Below, in pieces: positions 8,468 to 17,811 of a stretch of 64,000 nt of DNA. The DNA comes from an uncultured Alistipes sp. GTDB lineage: Bacteria; Bacteroidota; Bacteroidia; Bacteroidales; Rikenellaceae. The stretch covers positions 1 through 64,000 of the forward strand of contig CALUNL010000004.1 in NCBI GenBank assembly GCA_944322005.1, read 5' to 3'. The notes beneath the pieces are model-generated. The model saw only the letters and a program-made list of their open reading frames with translations. It was not told the origin of the DNA and did not search any database. Made by a program: the position numbers and the translations under genes. Each line of letters opens with the position of its first letter. Within the stretch, counting starts at the first letter, position 1.

Positions 8468-10483
8468 TTATTCGTTCAGTGCCTTGCGTATGACTTCGTC
8501 GTCGGCGTAGTTAGGGAGCGTCACGCGAAGTTCCGGAGTCCGTTCCATTTCGCGGCGTATGGCCTCCACGGCCCCGTCGTTGCGTGCCCAGCTGCGGCGG
8601 GCGATTCCGTTGTTGACGTCCCAGAAGAGCATCTCGCGGATATGCCGTTCGGACTCTGCCGAGCCGTCTATCACCATGCCGAAGCCGCCGTTTATCACCT
8701 CGCCCCAGCCGACACCTCCGCCGTTGTGGAGCGAAACCCACGTAGCGCCGCGGAACGAGTCGCCTATGACATTCTGCACAGCCATGTCGGCCGTAAGGTT
8801 CGAGCCGTCGTATATGTTCGACGTCTCGCGATACGGAGAATCCGTACCCGACACGTCGTGGTGGTCGCGGCCGAGCACCACCGGCGCCGAAAGGCGTCCG
8901 TCGGCAATGGCGCGGTTGAAGGCAAGGGCTATCTTCGTGCGTCCCTCGCAGTCGGCATAGAGGATTCGTGCCTGCGAGCCCACCACGAGGTGGTTGCGTC
9001 CAGCCTCGCGGATCCAGTGGATGTTGTCCTCCAGCTGACCGCGTATGGAATCCGGAGCCTCGCGGCGAATCTCCTCGAGCGCCTCGGCAGCAAGGCGGTC
9101 GGTCATCTCGAGATCCTCGGGCTTTCCGGAGGTGCAGACCCAGCGGAACGGGCCGAAGCCGTAGTCGAAGAACATCGGGCCCATTATGTCCTGCACATAC
9201 GAAGGATAGCGGAAACCTCCGCCTTCGCCCGTCACGGCCGCTCCGGCACGCGACGCCTCCAGCAGGAAGGCATTGCCGTAGTCGAAGAAGTACATTCCGT
9301 CGGCCGTAAGGCGGTTTATGGCATCGACCTGGCGGCGCAGCGACTCCTGCACGCACTCGCGGAAACGCGCAGGCTCCTCCGCCATCATCCGGTTCGACTC
9401 CTCGTAGCTCAACCCGACCGGATAGTAGCCACCGGCCCACGGGTTGTGGAGCGAGGTCTGGTCCGAACCGAGGTCTACCCTAATCCGTTCGTCGGCAAGC
9501 CGCTCCCAAAGGTCGACTATGTTGCCGACATATGCCAGCGAGACCACCTCGCGGTCGGCAACGGCCTTGCGGATGCGCGGGACGAGCTCATCGAGCGACT
9601 CGTGCAATTCGTCCACCCAACCCTGCTCGTAACGTTTGCGTGCCGCCTTCGGATTGATTTCGGCAATTACCGAGACCACGCCCGAGATGTTGCCGGCCTT
9701 GGCCTGGGCTCCCGACATGCCGCCGAGACCCGACGAGACGAAGAGCATCCCGCGCGGCGACGTACGCTCCGCCGTGAAGCGCTTGCGAGCGGCATTCAGT
9801 ACCGTAATGGTCGTACCGTGCACGATACCCTGCGGGCCTATGTACATGTATGAGCCGGCGGTCATCTGACCGTATTGCGATACGCCGAGAGCGTTCATGC
9901 GCTCCCAGTCGTCCTGTTTCGAATAGTTCGGTATCACCATTCCGTTCGTCACCACCACGCGCGGAGCGTCCGGGTGCGACGGGAAGAGGCCCAGCGGATG
10001 GCCCGAATACATCACCAGCGTCTGGCGGTCGGTCATCTCCGAGAGGTACTTCATCGCCAGACGGTACTGTGCCCAGTTCTGGAACACGGCGCCGTTGCCT
10101 CCGTAGGTGATAAGTTCATGAGGGTGCTGCGCCACCGCCTTGTCAAGGTTGTTCTGAATCATCAGCATGATGGCCGCAGCCTGACGGCACCTGGCCGGAT
10201 ACTCGTCTATCGGACGTGCATGCATCTCGTAGTCGGGACGCAGGCGGTACATGTATATGCGTCCGTATCTGCGCAGCTCCTCGGCGAACTCGCGCGCAAG
10301 CAGCGCGTGGTGCTTCGCCGGGAAATACCGCAGGGCGTTGCGCAGGGCCAGCTCCTTCTCGGCCGGAGTGAGTATATCCTTGCGCTTCGGCGCATGGTTG
10401 ATGGAGGTGTCGTAGGGTTTCGCCTCGGGCAATACATCCGGAATGCCCGCGCGGATGTCGGCTTGGAATTCGGCTAAAGTCAT
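8468..10483 (-). CDS. hutU: Urocanate hydratase (long form)
   Basis: Converts urocanate to imidazolone-5-propionate using tightly bound NAD+. At 671 residues it is about 110 longer than the usual proteobacterial enzyme (near 560) and close to the animal enzyme in length. Visible motifs include ITYGGNGAVFQNW, the nucleotide-binding SSGLGGMSGAQAKAG, HNPWAGGYYPVGL and the late HNGGGVGWGEVINGG. It is second in the operon, 13 bases after ftcD. Confidence 0.96.
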   Translation of the reverse strand: MTLAEFQADIRAGIPDVLPEAKPYDTSINHAPKRKDILTPAEKELALRNALRYFPAKHHALLAREFAEELRRYGRIYMYRLRPDYEMHARPIDEYPARCRQAAAIMLMIQNNLDKAVAQHPHELITYGGNGAVFQNWAQYRLAMKYLSEMTDRQTLVMYSGHPLGLFPSHPDAPRVVVTNGMVIPNYSKQDDWERMNALGVSQYGQMTAGSYMYIGPQGIVHGTTITVLNAARKRFTAERTSPRGMLFVSSGLGGMSGAQAKAGNISGVVSVIAEINPKAARKRYEQGWVDELHESLDELVPRIRKAVADREVVSLAYVGNIVDLWERLADERIRVDLGSDQTSLHNPWAGGYYPVGLSYEESNRMMAEEPARFRECVQESLRRQVDAINRLTADGMYFFDYGNAFLLEASRAGAAVTGEGGGFRYPSYVQDIMGPMFFDYGFGPFRWVCTSGKPEDLEMTDRLAAEALEEIRREAPDSIRGQLEDNIHWIREAGRNHLVVGSQARILYADCEGRTKIALAFNRAIADGRLSAPVVLGRDHHDVSGTDSPYRETSNIYDGSNLTADMAVQNVIGDSFRGATWVSLHNGGGVGWGEVINGGFGMVIDGSAESERHIREMLFWDVNNGIARRSWARNDGAVEAIRREMERTPELRVTLPNYADDEVIRKALNE

Positions 10484-10496
10484 AGGTATGCGGTTT

Positions 10497-12200
10497 TTAC
10501 TTCTTTATCTTCTGCTCGACGATGCGGAGCACATCCGCCTCAAGGCGCACGGCCTCGGCGGCCAAAGCCTCGGCCTCGGCAACCAGCGCATCGGCCGCCG
10601 CACGGTCCTTGAGCCCGGCGGCATTTATCTTCACGTTCAGGCAGGCCCCGAGCACGGCGCTGCGTGCCGCAAGCGCGCCCACGCCAGCATCAGAAACCGA
10701 GTTGGGATTACCCTCCTCCGCCATGGCCTGCACAATCGGGAACACCTTCACGGCAGCCTTCATCGTCCGCAGCGGCACCTGCGTGGCATAGAGCGTAGCC
10801 TCCTGCAGCGCCGCGCTGCGGGCCGCCTTCTCCTCGTCGGTGCCCTTCGGCATTGCGAAAACGGCCATTATGCGGTTGAAGGCCTCGGTATCCTCGTCCA
10901 CAAGGTGCAGCAGCTCGCGCAACAGAACCTGTCCGCGGTCGGCCCAGTCCGAAAACTCCTCCCAGCGGTCGTCCCAGCCCGCCTTGTGCGACGAGAGGTT
11001 TGCGACCATCGTCCCGAGAGCGGCGCCGAGAGCACCCATGTAGGCCGAAATAGAGCCTCCGCCAGGAGCCGGGGATTCGCTCGCCGTCTCCTCGGCAAAG
11101 CCCTTGCAGGTCATATCTATGAGGCGTTTTTTATTGTTGTCGGCATCGAGCAGGTACTCTATGACCTTCTCCTCCGGCCGGAACGGCTTCAGGTCGTCGA
11201 GCCCCATCGACTTCACGGCCAGACGCACGATCTCCTCCTCGGCGATGCCCGTCGAGCGGTGCTGCTTGCGCAGGAAATAACGCCCCGCATCGAGCAGCGC
11301 ACGTTTCGGCACAAGTCCCACTATTTCGGTACCCGTGACACGCACTCCCCTCGCATCGGCCTTGCGGCACACCTCGTCGAAGGCGACATGCAGCGGCGTG
11401 CGGGATATGTCGGTGATGTTCATCGAGACCTGCGCTATGCCGTACTCCTCGATATACCAGCCTATGGCCTTCGTGGCCGGAAGCGTTCCCGGGCGCATGA
11501 CCGGATTCCCGTCGGCATCCTTCACCACAGGGCCCGTAATCGGATTGCCCTCGCGGACGGGGCGCCCCTTCTCGCGCACGTCGAACGCGATGGCATTGGC
11601 GCGGCGCGTGGAGGTCGTATTGAGGTTGAAATTGACTGCAATGAGGAAATCACGCGCTCCGACCGCCGTGGCACCCGTGCGGGATATGGCATCGTCATAA
11701 GGGCGGGCACCGAAATCGGGTGCCGACTCCCCGTGTGCGAGCTTGTCGGGCAGCGCCTCATACTCGCCGGCCCGGCAGACGGCCAGGTTCCGGCGTTCCG
11801 GACGGAAGGCCGCGGATTCGTAGCAGTATGTCGGAATGTGCAGCTCGTCGGCAATCCGGCGTGCCAGATCCCGCGCCAGCGGCACGCACTCCTCGAGCGT
11901 AATACCCGAGACCGGCACCAAAGGCAGTACGTCGGTCGCTCCCATACGCGGATGCGCACCCTTGTGGCGGCGCATGTCAATAAGTTCCGCAGCTCGCTTC
12001 ACGCCCGCAAAGGCCGCCTCGACGACCGCTTCCGGTTCACCGACAAAGGTCACGACCGTGCGGTTGGTCGCCTCGCCCGGGTCCACATCGAGGACCTTCA
12101 CTCCGCCGGATGCCTCGATGGCTCCGACAATCTGACGTATCACCTCCTTGTCACGTCCCTCGCTGAAGTTGGGGACGCACTCCACAATCCGTTTTTCCAT
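10497..12200 (-). CDS. ftcD: Bifunctional glutamate formimidoyltransferase / formimidoyl-THF cyclodeaminase
   Basis: Transfers the formimino group of formiminoglutamate to tetrahydrofolate (residues 1 to about 325) and then deaminates it to 5,10-methenyl-THF (residues about 360-567). The first domain opens with KRIVECVPNFSEGRD and includes GAHPRMGATDVLPLVP; the second has SESPAPGGGSISAYMGALG. The fused arrangement is that of the animal enzyme. I use the ATG at 12200, because the family begins with this VPNFSEG segment and a -7 box lies upstream at 12297; the longer frame adds 31 codons without a family match. First gene of the hut operon; no hutG is present, so this is the route to glutamate. 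Confidence 0.95.
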   Translation of the reverse strand: MEKRIVECVPNFSEGRDKEVIRQIVGAIEASGGVKVLDVDPGEATNRTVVTFVGEPEAVVEAAFAGVKRAAELIDMRRHKGAHPRMGATDVLPLVPVSGITLEECVPLARDLARRIADELHIPTYCYESAAFRPERRNLAVCRAGEYEALPDKLAHGESAPDFGARPYDDAISRTGATAVGARDFLIAVNFNLNTTSTRRANAIAFDVREKGRPVREGNPITGPVVKDADGNPVMRPGTLPATKAIGWYIEEYGIAQVSMNITDISRTPLHVAFDEVCRKADARGVRVTGTEIVGLVPKRALLDAGRYFLRKQHRSTGIAEEEIVRLAVKSMGLDDLKPFRPEEKVIEYLLDADNNKKRLIDMTCKGFAEETASESPAPGGGSISAYMGALGAALGTMVANLSSHKAGWDDRWEEFSDWADRGQVLLRELLHLVDEDTEAFNRIMAVFAMPKGTDEEKAARSAALQEATLYATQVPLRTMKAAVKVFPIVQAMAEEGNPNSVSDAGVGALAARSAVLGACLNVKINAAGLKDRAAADALVAEAEALAAEAVRLEADVLRIVEQKIKK

Positions 12201-12296
12201 CTGGTATAAGTTTTCGGGGTTCCTGCTTAAATACATGGCGGAGGGCAAGTACTTCGAATACATGAAGGCAACATGCGCACCGTCTTCCGCCATTTA

Positions 12297-12304
12297 CAAA
12301 TATA
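12297..12304 (-). promoter_or_regulatory. -7 promoter box of the hut operon
   Basis: The minus strand reads TATATTTG (TAnnTTTG), about 95 bases before the ftcD start. No convincing -33 box or repressor operator was seen. The region 12201-12532 holds only this and the sdaA terminator. Confidence 0.4.
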
Positions 12305-12416
12305 GCCAAAATTCAACACAAAAGCTACAATCCTCAACGGAAAAATCGGTCACGGTGAAAGACAGAAAGTTATGGATGCGTCTCCCATACGCAACAGCCA
12401 CATGCACAATAGCCGC

Positions 12417-12465
12417 AAAAAACCATGCCTCCGGTGCGCATTCATGGAATACACACCGGAGGCAT
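12417..12465 (-). terminator. Terminator of sdaA
   Basis: A perfect 12-base stem, ATGCCTCCGGTG (12425-12436) with CACCGGAGGCAT (12454-12465), followed on the minus strand by GGTTTTTT. It separates sdaA from the hut operon. Confidence 0.8.
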
Positions 12466-12532
12466 CCGTTCTGCCGCCCTCACAAGCAAAATGTGACCGC
12501 TGCGGCCTACATATATTTATTCATGTATAAGG

Positions 12533-13735
12533 CTACATCCGCTTGTAATTACGTGCCAAGCCGCCAAGAGCAGTCTCGCGGTAGAGACTCGGAAGGTCAT
12601 GTCCAGTCTCGGCCATCACAGCCACCACCTTGTCGAACGATACGAGATGTGCGCCGTCGGAGAGCGTGGCGTAGATATTGGCATCGAGTGCACGGGCCGC
12701 AGCAATTGCATTCCGCTCGATGCACGGCACCTGGACGAGCCCGCATACAGGGTCGCACGTCAGTCCCAGGTGGTGTTCGAGACCCATCTCTGCCGCATAC
12801 TCGATCTGCGACGGCGTTCCGCCGAAAAGCTGGCACGAAGCGGCCGCAGCCATGGCACACGCCACACCGACCTCGCCCTGGCAGCCAACCTCGGCGCCCG
12901 AGATCGAAGAGTTGGTCTTGACAACATTACCGAAGAGCCCGGCCGTGGCCAGCGCTCGCAATATACGGATGCGCAGGAAATCACGCGATGTGGCCAGATG
13001 GTAGAGTACGGCCGGAACGACACCGCTCGAACCGCAGGTAGGCGCCGTAACTACAACACCGCCCGAAGCATTCTCCTCCGAAGTGGCAAGTGCATATGCA
13101 TATATCTTGGCGCGTGAGCTCAACGAACCAGAATAGCTCTTCGACTTCACAAAATATGTTGCCGCCTTTCGGGCCACCTTCATGCCGCCCGGCAAAACAC
13201 CGTCATTGTTGAGCCCGCGCTGTATGGTCTCGCACATCACGGTCCATATATGGTCGAGATAGTCCCATATCTCCGGTCCCTCGCAGTCGTTGACATACTC
13301 CCAGAAGGTCTTTCCCTCGCGGTAGCACCACTCCTTGATCTCCGAGATGGAGTTCATGTCGTATACGTTCTGCGAATGCACCTCGCTCATGGTCTCATTG
13401 GCCAAAGCACCTCCCCCGACGCTGAATATCGTCCACGAGTCAACGGCCTCGCCGCCCTTCAATCCCTCGAACAGCATTCCGTTCGGATGGAACGGCAGGA
13501 AGACGTTCGGTTTCCATACGATCTCCGTCGGTGCAATCGGCTGGAGCACCGAACATATCGCCACATCTGTCATGTGTCCCTTTCCGGTAGCCGCAAGCGA
13601 ACCGTAAAGCGTCACACGGTAGGCGTCAACATCGTGACAGCGCGCCGCAAACTGCTCGGCCGCACGCTTCGGCCCCATCGTATGGCTGCTCGACGGACCG
13701 TTGCCAACCTTATATAGTTCCCTGAGTGATTCCAT
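12533..13735 (-). CDS. sdaA: L-serine ammonia-lyase, iron-sulfur type
   Basis: Deaminates L-serine to pyruvate and ammonia with a [4Fe-4S] cluster. The 400-residue chain has the beta part first (KVGNGPSSSHTMGPKRAAE) and then the alpha part with conserved cysteines in VTAPTCGSSGVVPA and TCDPVCGLVQVPCIERNA. It is a single-chain enzyme. It lies upstream of the hut operon on the same strand but has its own promoter box and terminator, so it is a separate unit in an amino-acid catabolic block. Confidence 0.95.
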   Translation of the reverse strand: MESLRELYKVGNGPSSSHTMGPKRAAEQFAARCHDVDAYRVTLYGSLAATGKGHMTDVAICSVLQPIAPTEIVWKPNVFLPFHPNGMLFEGLKGGEAVDSWTIFSVGGGALANETMSEVHSQNVYDMNSISEIKEWCYREGKTFWEYVNDCEGPEIWDYLDHIWTVMCETIQRGLNNDGVLPGGMKVARKAATYFVKSKSYSGSLSSRAKIYAYALATSEENASGGVVVTAPTCGSSGVVPAVLYHLATSRDFLRIRILRALATAGLFGNVVKTNSSISGAEVGCQGEVGVACAMAAAASCQLFGGTPSQIEYAAEMGLEHHLGLTCDPVCGLVQVPCIERNAIAAARALDANIYATLSDGAHLVSFDKVVAVMAETGHDLPSLYRETALGGLARNYKRM

Positions 13736-14156
13736 GGCTATGTTTTATTCGCGCACAAATATATGCAAAAAACCGGACGGGTGAATGTCCCGCGTGGAAG
13801 TAAGTTAAAAAATAAAGGTCTTGCGCATGAAATTTTCATATCCATGCGCAAATCACAATCTACAATCATGAAAAAGTCCTTAAAATCATCGGACGGCAAG
13901 CAGCGGCACCGCCAATGATGCCGTATTCCGCACCATGACGGATTAGCGTCACCACGGCCGCAGCGGTACATGCCAGAAAATCCTCCTACGGCGTATTTTC
14001 GGGCATGTATCATACAATTCTGTGTACCGACATCGGCATACGGTCACCGTTCACAACAAAAAGGCCAAAACAGACAACCTTTTCAGGCGAAGGATTGCAC
14101 CGGAATCGGCGCTTTATCGCTACCTTTATGTTCGTAAAACCCATAACTGCAAGCCT
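13736..14156. other. Intergenic region between sdaA and the GH106-like gene
   Basis: No gene is supported in these 421 bases. On the minus strand TATATTTG (13756-13763) is a probable -7 box for sdaA. A perfect 9-base inverted repeat TTGCGCATG (13821-13829) / CATGCGCAA (13843-13851) with a 13-base AT-rich loop may be an operator. TACCTTTA at 14121-14128 is a possible -7 box for the glycosidase gene, with TTGC 22 bases upstream. Open frames here are short and have no protein-like pattern. Confidence 0.5.
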
Positions 14157-17021
14157 ATGTTCAAAAAAGTGCTACTTACCTTGACTTTGGCGGCCATTTC
14201 CGCGTCGATGACCGCTGCAATTGCCGCATCCGACAAGTCCGACATGTCGGGTGACGCCTTCCTGAAACAGGTTCCGGCAAACCGCCTCTACGAGAAGTTC
14301 CGCAACCCCGACAAATCATCGCGGCTCTTTGCCCGCTGGTGGTGGAACGGAACACGCGTATGCGAGGACGAGATCCTGCGGGAGCTCGACTCGATGAAAC
14401 GCGCCGGATTCGGCGGCGTGGAGATAAACTCCATCGCATTCCCCGGCGAATACAAGGATACTCTCGGCTTTGCGCAGGTGCCATGGCTCTCGGAGCGCTG
14501 GCTCGACCTGGTGAAGTTCACCGTCGACGAAGCGCACAAGCGCGATATGTACAGCGATCTGATTGTAGGTTCCGGATGGCCGTTCGGCGGGGAGTTCCTC
14601 ACGCGCGACCAGCAGATAAAGATGATGGCGCTCGGCACGCTCGAATACGAGGGTCCGTGCCGCGTGACGGTACGCACCAAGGACCTCATAAAAAGCGCCA
14701 CGCCGAAACTGCTGTCGGCGAACAGGGACAAGCTCTCGGAGGTTGTCGAGATAAGGCTCTTTCCGGCCCATATCAAGGAGTTGACCGAAGGTACGCGCGT
14801 CGCATTCGACAAGGGTGCCGAAGAGGTGACGTTCGATGTTCCGGCAGGAAAGCACTTCGCATACGTAGTCGTAAAACATACGGGCTACATGGCCGTGATT
14901 CACGGTGCGCTCGGCGCACGCGGCCCGGTGCTCGACCACTTCAACACCGAAGCGGTACAGCTCTACCTCAACCACATGTCCGATGCACTGAAGCCTGTTC
15001 TCGGCTCCCTCGGCAACAACATAAGGTCGTTCTTTACGGACAGCTTCGAGCTCGAAGGCTCCAACTGGTGCAGCGACATCCGCGAGGAGTTCCAGCGCAG
15101 GCGAGGCTACGATCTCTACACATACTATCCGCTTGTCCTAAAGAAGGTGGGGCCTTACGGAAATGAGATCAAGACGCCGTACGGGGCGAAAATCGACCCG
15201 GAGGTGATGGAGCACATCTACCGCATACGCTACGACTATGAGCTCACGCTCTCGGAGCTCTTCCAGGAGCGCTTCCTCGACCAGCTCACGGCATGGTGCC
15301 GCCAGTGCGGCGTGAAGTCGCGCATACAGGCCTACGGCAAGGGCTGCACGCCGGTAGAGTCGCTGCTCGACATAGACATTCCGGAGTGCGAGACATGGTA
15401 CCACAAGGACAACGGCGAGATATTCCCGGACAACTCCATGGCCGGACACGGCTACAAGATGGTGAACAAGTTCGTGGCTTCGGCCGCACATCTTGCGGGA
15501 AAGAACGTCGTAAGCTGCGAGGAGATTACCAACACGCGCTTCGTATTCAACGAGACACTCGAGCGAATAAAGATTACGGGCGACCTGAGCAACCTTTCCG
15601 GCGTGACACACTCCGTACTGCATGGCTACAACTACTCACCGGCCAACGCCCCGTTCCCGGGATGGGTGCGCTACGGCACATTCTACAACGAGCGCAACCC
15701 GCTGTGGCCGTACTTCCCGGCATGGATCGAGTACAAGGCACGTCTGTCGACCGTACTGCGCAACTCCGAGATGCAGACCGACATAGCACTGATGCAGCCA
15801 CTCGTGGACATGTGGACATACCTTGCGCCGCAGTTCGAACCGTCGCCGAGGACATGGCGCCCGTTCTATGTCAACACGATATGGGAAGCCATCCACCAGA
15901 ACGGAGGAGGATGCGACTACCTCACCGAGCGGATACTCCGCGAATCGACATTTGCCGACGGCAGGATAAACTACGGACCGCGGAGCTACAAGGCGCTGCT
16001 GCTGTTGGAGGTGGAGACAATAAGCCCGGAGACGCTCGAGGCGATAGGACGCTATGCCGCAACCGGCGGAAAGGTATTCTTCATCGGAAGCAAGCCGTCG
16101 AAGGCTCCGGGAATGGCCGGCCTCAACGGAGGCGACGCAAAGGTACAGAGCCTTACCGAAACCCTGTTGCAGCAGTACCCGGACAACATACACCTCGTCG
16201 AGGCGCCGGAAAAGGGACACCTTCTCGAATGGTACCGTTCGCTGCAGGAGAAATACAGTCTCACGCCGGACGTGAAGATTGCGGAACCGAAGCAGTTCGT
16301 CAGCCAGAACCACTACAAGGCCGGAAAACTCGACATATTCTTCTTCTCGAACTTCAGCCTCACGGAGGCGTATACGCTCGATACGGAGTTCAACATCGAC
16401 CTCAACGGCCGCCGCATGTGGATATGGGACCCGAAGACCGGCGACCGCACTCTGCTGCCGGATACGGGCAAACGGTTGAAACTGCACCTGGAGCCGACGG
16501 AATCCCGTCTGATCGTATTCGACAAACCGGTAAAGGGTGTAGAGCCTGCCGCCGCGGAGCCGATTTTCGACACTCCTGACAGCCGCATGGAGCCTGACTG
16601 GGACATAGCATTCACCCACTATGACGGAACGAAGAGCGCACTGTCCGGAGTAAAGCCGTTCGATCTGGGCAAGGATGAGCGCTATAACTCGTTTGCCGGA
16701 CGCATCGTCTACACGACGACGCTCGAAGTATCGCCGGAGAGCTGCACGCACATGGAGTTCGGCATCGAGAACTGCGTATCGGAACTCTACGTGAACGGGG
16801 TCAAGGCAGGCACCATCTGGCACGGCCGCCACATCTACGACGTATCGAAACTTCTGCACGAGGGCAGAAACGAGATAAAGCTCGTGCTTACGACCGTTCT
16901 GGGCAACTACATGCTGTCGCTGAAGGACAACCCTACGATGGTCAAGTGGAGCAAGCACAAGTACATCCAAAAGATAAACCCTTCGGGACTTGTATGGGGC
17001 CCTGCCATATACAGGAAGTAG
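14157..17021 (+). CDS. GH106-like glycoside hydrolase (alpha-L-rhamnosidase family), exported
   Basis: A 954-residue exported enzyme. The signal peptide begins MFKKVLLTLTLAAIS; the ATG at 14157 is chosen because this signal starts there. After it come FARWWWNGTRV and GGVEINSIAFP, typical of the GH106 (alpha-L-rhamnosidase) core, then NNIRSFFTDSFELEGSNW and a second acidic segment DIDIPECETWY, which probably hold the catalytic glutamates. The C-terminal part has a galactose-binding-like beta domain (NCVSELYVNGVKAGTIW). Substrate is unproven; rhamnose-containing pectic or bacterial glycans would fit. It stands alone, with no SusCD pair nearby. Confidence 0.8.
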   Translation: MFKKVLLTLTLAAISASMTAAIAASDKSDMSGDAFLKQVPANRLYEKFRNPDKSSRLFARWWWNGTRVCEDEILRELDSMKRAGFGGVEINSIAFPGEYKDTLGFAQVPWLSERWLDLVKFTVDEAHKRDMYSDLIVGSGWPFGGEFLTRDQQIKMMALGTLEYEGPCRVTVRTKDLIKSATPKLLSANRDKLSEVVEIRLFPAHIKELTEGTRVAFDKGAEEVTFDVPAGKHFAYVVVKHTGYMAVIHGALGARGPVLDHFNTEAVQLYLNHMSDALKPVLGSLGNNIRSFFTDSFELEGSNWCSDIREEFQRRRGYDLYTYYPLVLKKVGPYGNEIKTPYGAKIDPEVMEHIYRIRYDYELTLSELFQERFLDQLTAWCRQCGVKSRIQAYGKGCTPVESLLDIDIPECETWYHKDNGEIFPDNSMAGHGYKMVNKFVASAAHLAGKNVVSCEEITNTRFVFNETLERIKITGDLSNLSGVTHSVLHGYNYSPANAPFPGWVRYGTFYNERNPLWPYFPAWIEYKARLSTVLRNSEMQTDIALMQPLVDMWTYLAPQFEPSPRTWRPFYVNTIWEAIHQNGGGCDYLTERILRESTFADGRINYGPRSYKALLLLEVETISPETLEAIGRYAATGGKVFFIGSKPSKAPGMAGLNGGDAKVQSLTETLLQQYPDNIHLVEAPEKGHLLEWYRSLQEKYSLTPDVKIAEPKQFVSQNHYKAGKLDIFFFSNFSLTEAYTLDTEFNIDLNGRRMWIWDPKTGDRTLLPDTGKRLKLHLEPTESRLIVFDKPVKGVEPAAAEPIFDTPDSRMEPDWDIAFTHYDGTKSALSGVKPFDLGKDERYNSFAGRIVYTTTLEVSPESCTHMEFGIENCVSELYVNGVKAGTIWHGRHIYDVSKLLHEGRNEIKLVLTTVLGNYMLSLKDNPTMVKWSKHKYIQKINPSGLVWGPAIYRK

Positions 17022-17044
17022 CCCGGCCATCCCGATTCTGCAAA

Positions 17045-17074
17045 ACGCCCCGGAGCGACATCGCTCCGGGGCGT
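17045..17074. terminator. Terminator hairpin after the GH106-like gene
   Basis: Perfect 14-base stem ACGCCCCGGAGCGA / TCGCTCCGGGGCGT with a 2-base loop, lying between convergent genes. The T-run is weak (CGGTTT). Confidence 0.65.
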
Positions 17075-17114
17075 CGGTTTATCTCCGTCCGAGGCTCCGG
17101 ACGGCCTTACGGCA

Positions 17115-17783
17115 TCATGTCGACAGTACGATTGCCCTTACGCGGTCGAAACGCCGAGCCGCAAGGTCCTGCGGCGAAATAAGGAAATCAAGCACGCCGC
17201 AATCCATGAAGTTGAGCATGAAACCCTCTCCGTCGAAGGAGTCCACCTGCAGCAGTATCTCCCAATCCTCATACGGGTGTTCCCAACTCTCCCATTCGCG
17301 GTGCGAAGGTCCGGCAAAGAGGGCATGTTCCTCCACATGCCCTTCGACGGGAGCGCACGAGAAGCGCATCCCCAATTCCGAAGGGTTGACCCGTCCGCCG
17401 TCTCCGTCCACGAGAACCACCCTCTCAAAGCCCGGGTTATCTCCAGGCATCCCCGCTTCGGGGAAGAACAGCACGCGCACATCGTCCGTGTCGCTGACAT
17501 AACCGGAAATCATCTCCGGGTCATCGAAATCGCCGAGATAGTGGCCGATCTTCGCAAAGAAAGAGAGCAGGCCGCGATGCGGCAGGCGGTTTTCGGGATC
17601 GTAAGGTGCAAGTTCGCAGAGATTGATCTGACAGACGAACCTGTATTCGCACGGGTCGCCGTCAACGTCCGTGTATGTCGGGTATCCATACCCGACAGGC
17701 AAATCGGGATCACCCCAGAAACGGCTGCTGCACAAGGGTGTCCGTTCCGGAGATTCCGACAGTATGATATTCACTGGCTTCAT
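17115..17783 (-). CDS. DUF1963 (YwqG-like) family protein
   Basis: About 222 residues, resembling the YwqG/DUF1963 family of cytoplasmic proteins of unknown function. Visible features are the early FWGDPDLPVGYGYP segment, a middle RFVCQINLCELAPY strand with RGLLSFFAKIG, and an acidic composition throughout. I prefer the start at 17783 (MKPVNI); an in-frame ATG at 17807 would also fit and lies only 4 bases after the preceding stop. It is the last gene of the operon headed by the NPCBM-like protein. Confidence 0.65.
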   Translation of the reverse strand: MKPVNIILSESPERTPLCSSRFWGDPDLPVGYGYPTYTDVDGDPCEYRFVCQINLCELAPYDPENRLPHRGLLSFFAKIGHYLGDFDDPEMISGYVSDTDDVRVLFFPEAGMPGDNPGFERVVLVDGDGGRVNPSELGMRFSCAPVEGHVEEHALFAGPSHREWESWEHPYEDWEILLQVDSFDGEGFMLNFMDCGVLDFLISPQDLAARRFDRVRAIVLST

Positions 17784-17811
17784 TGCGCTGAACAGCCGAC
17801 GCCGCATCCGC

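Noticed and set aside
13738-14013. 91-codon frame between sdaA and the glycosidase gene
   Set aside because: It covers probable promoters and an inverted repeat and has no protein-like pattern.
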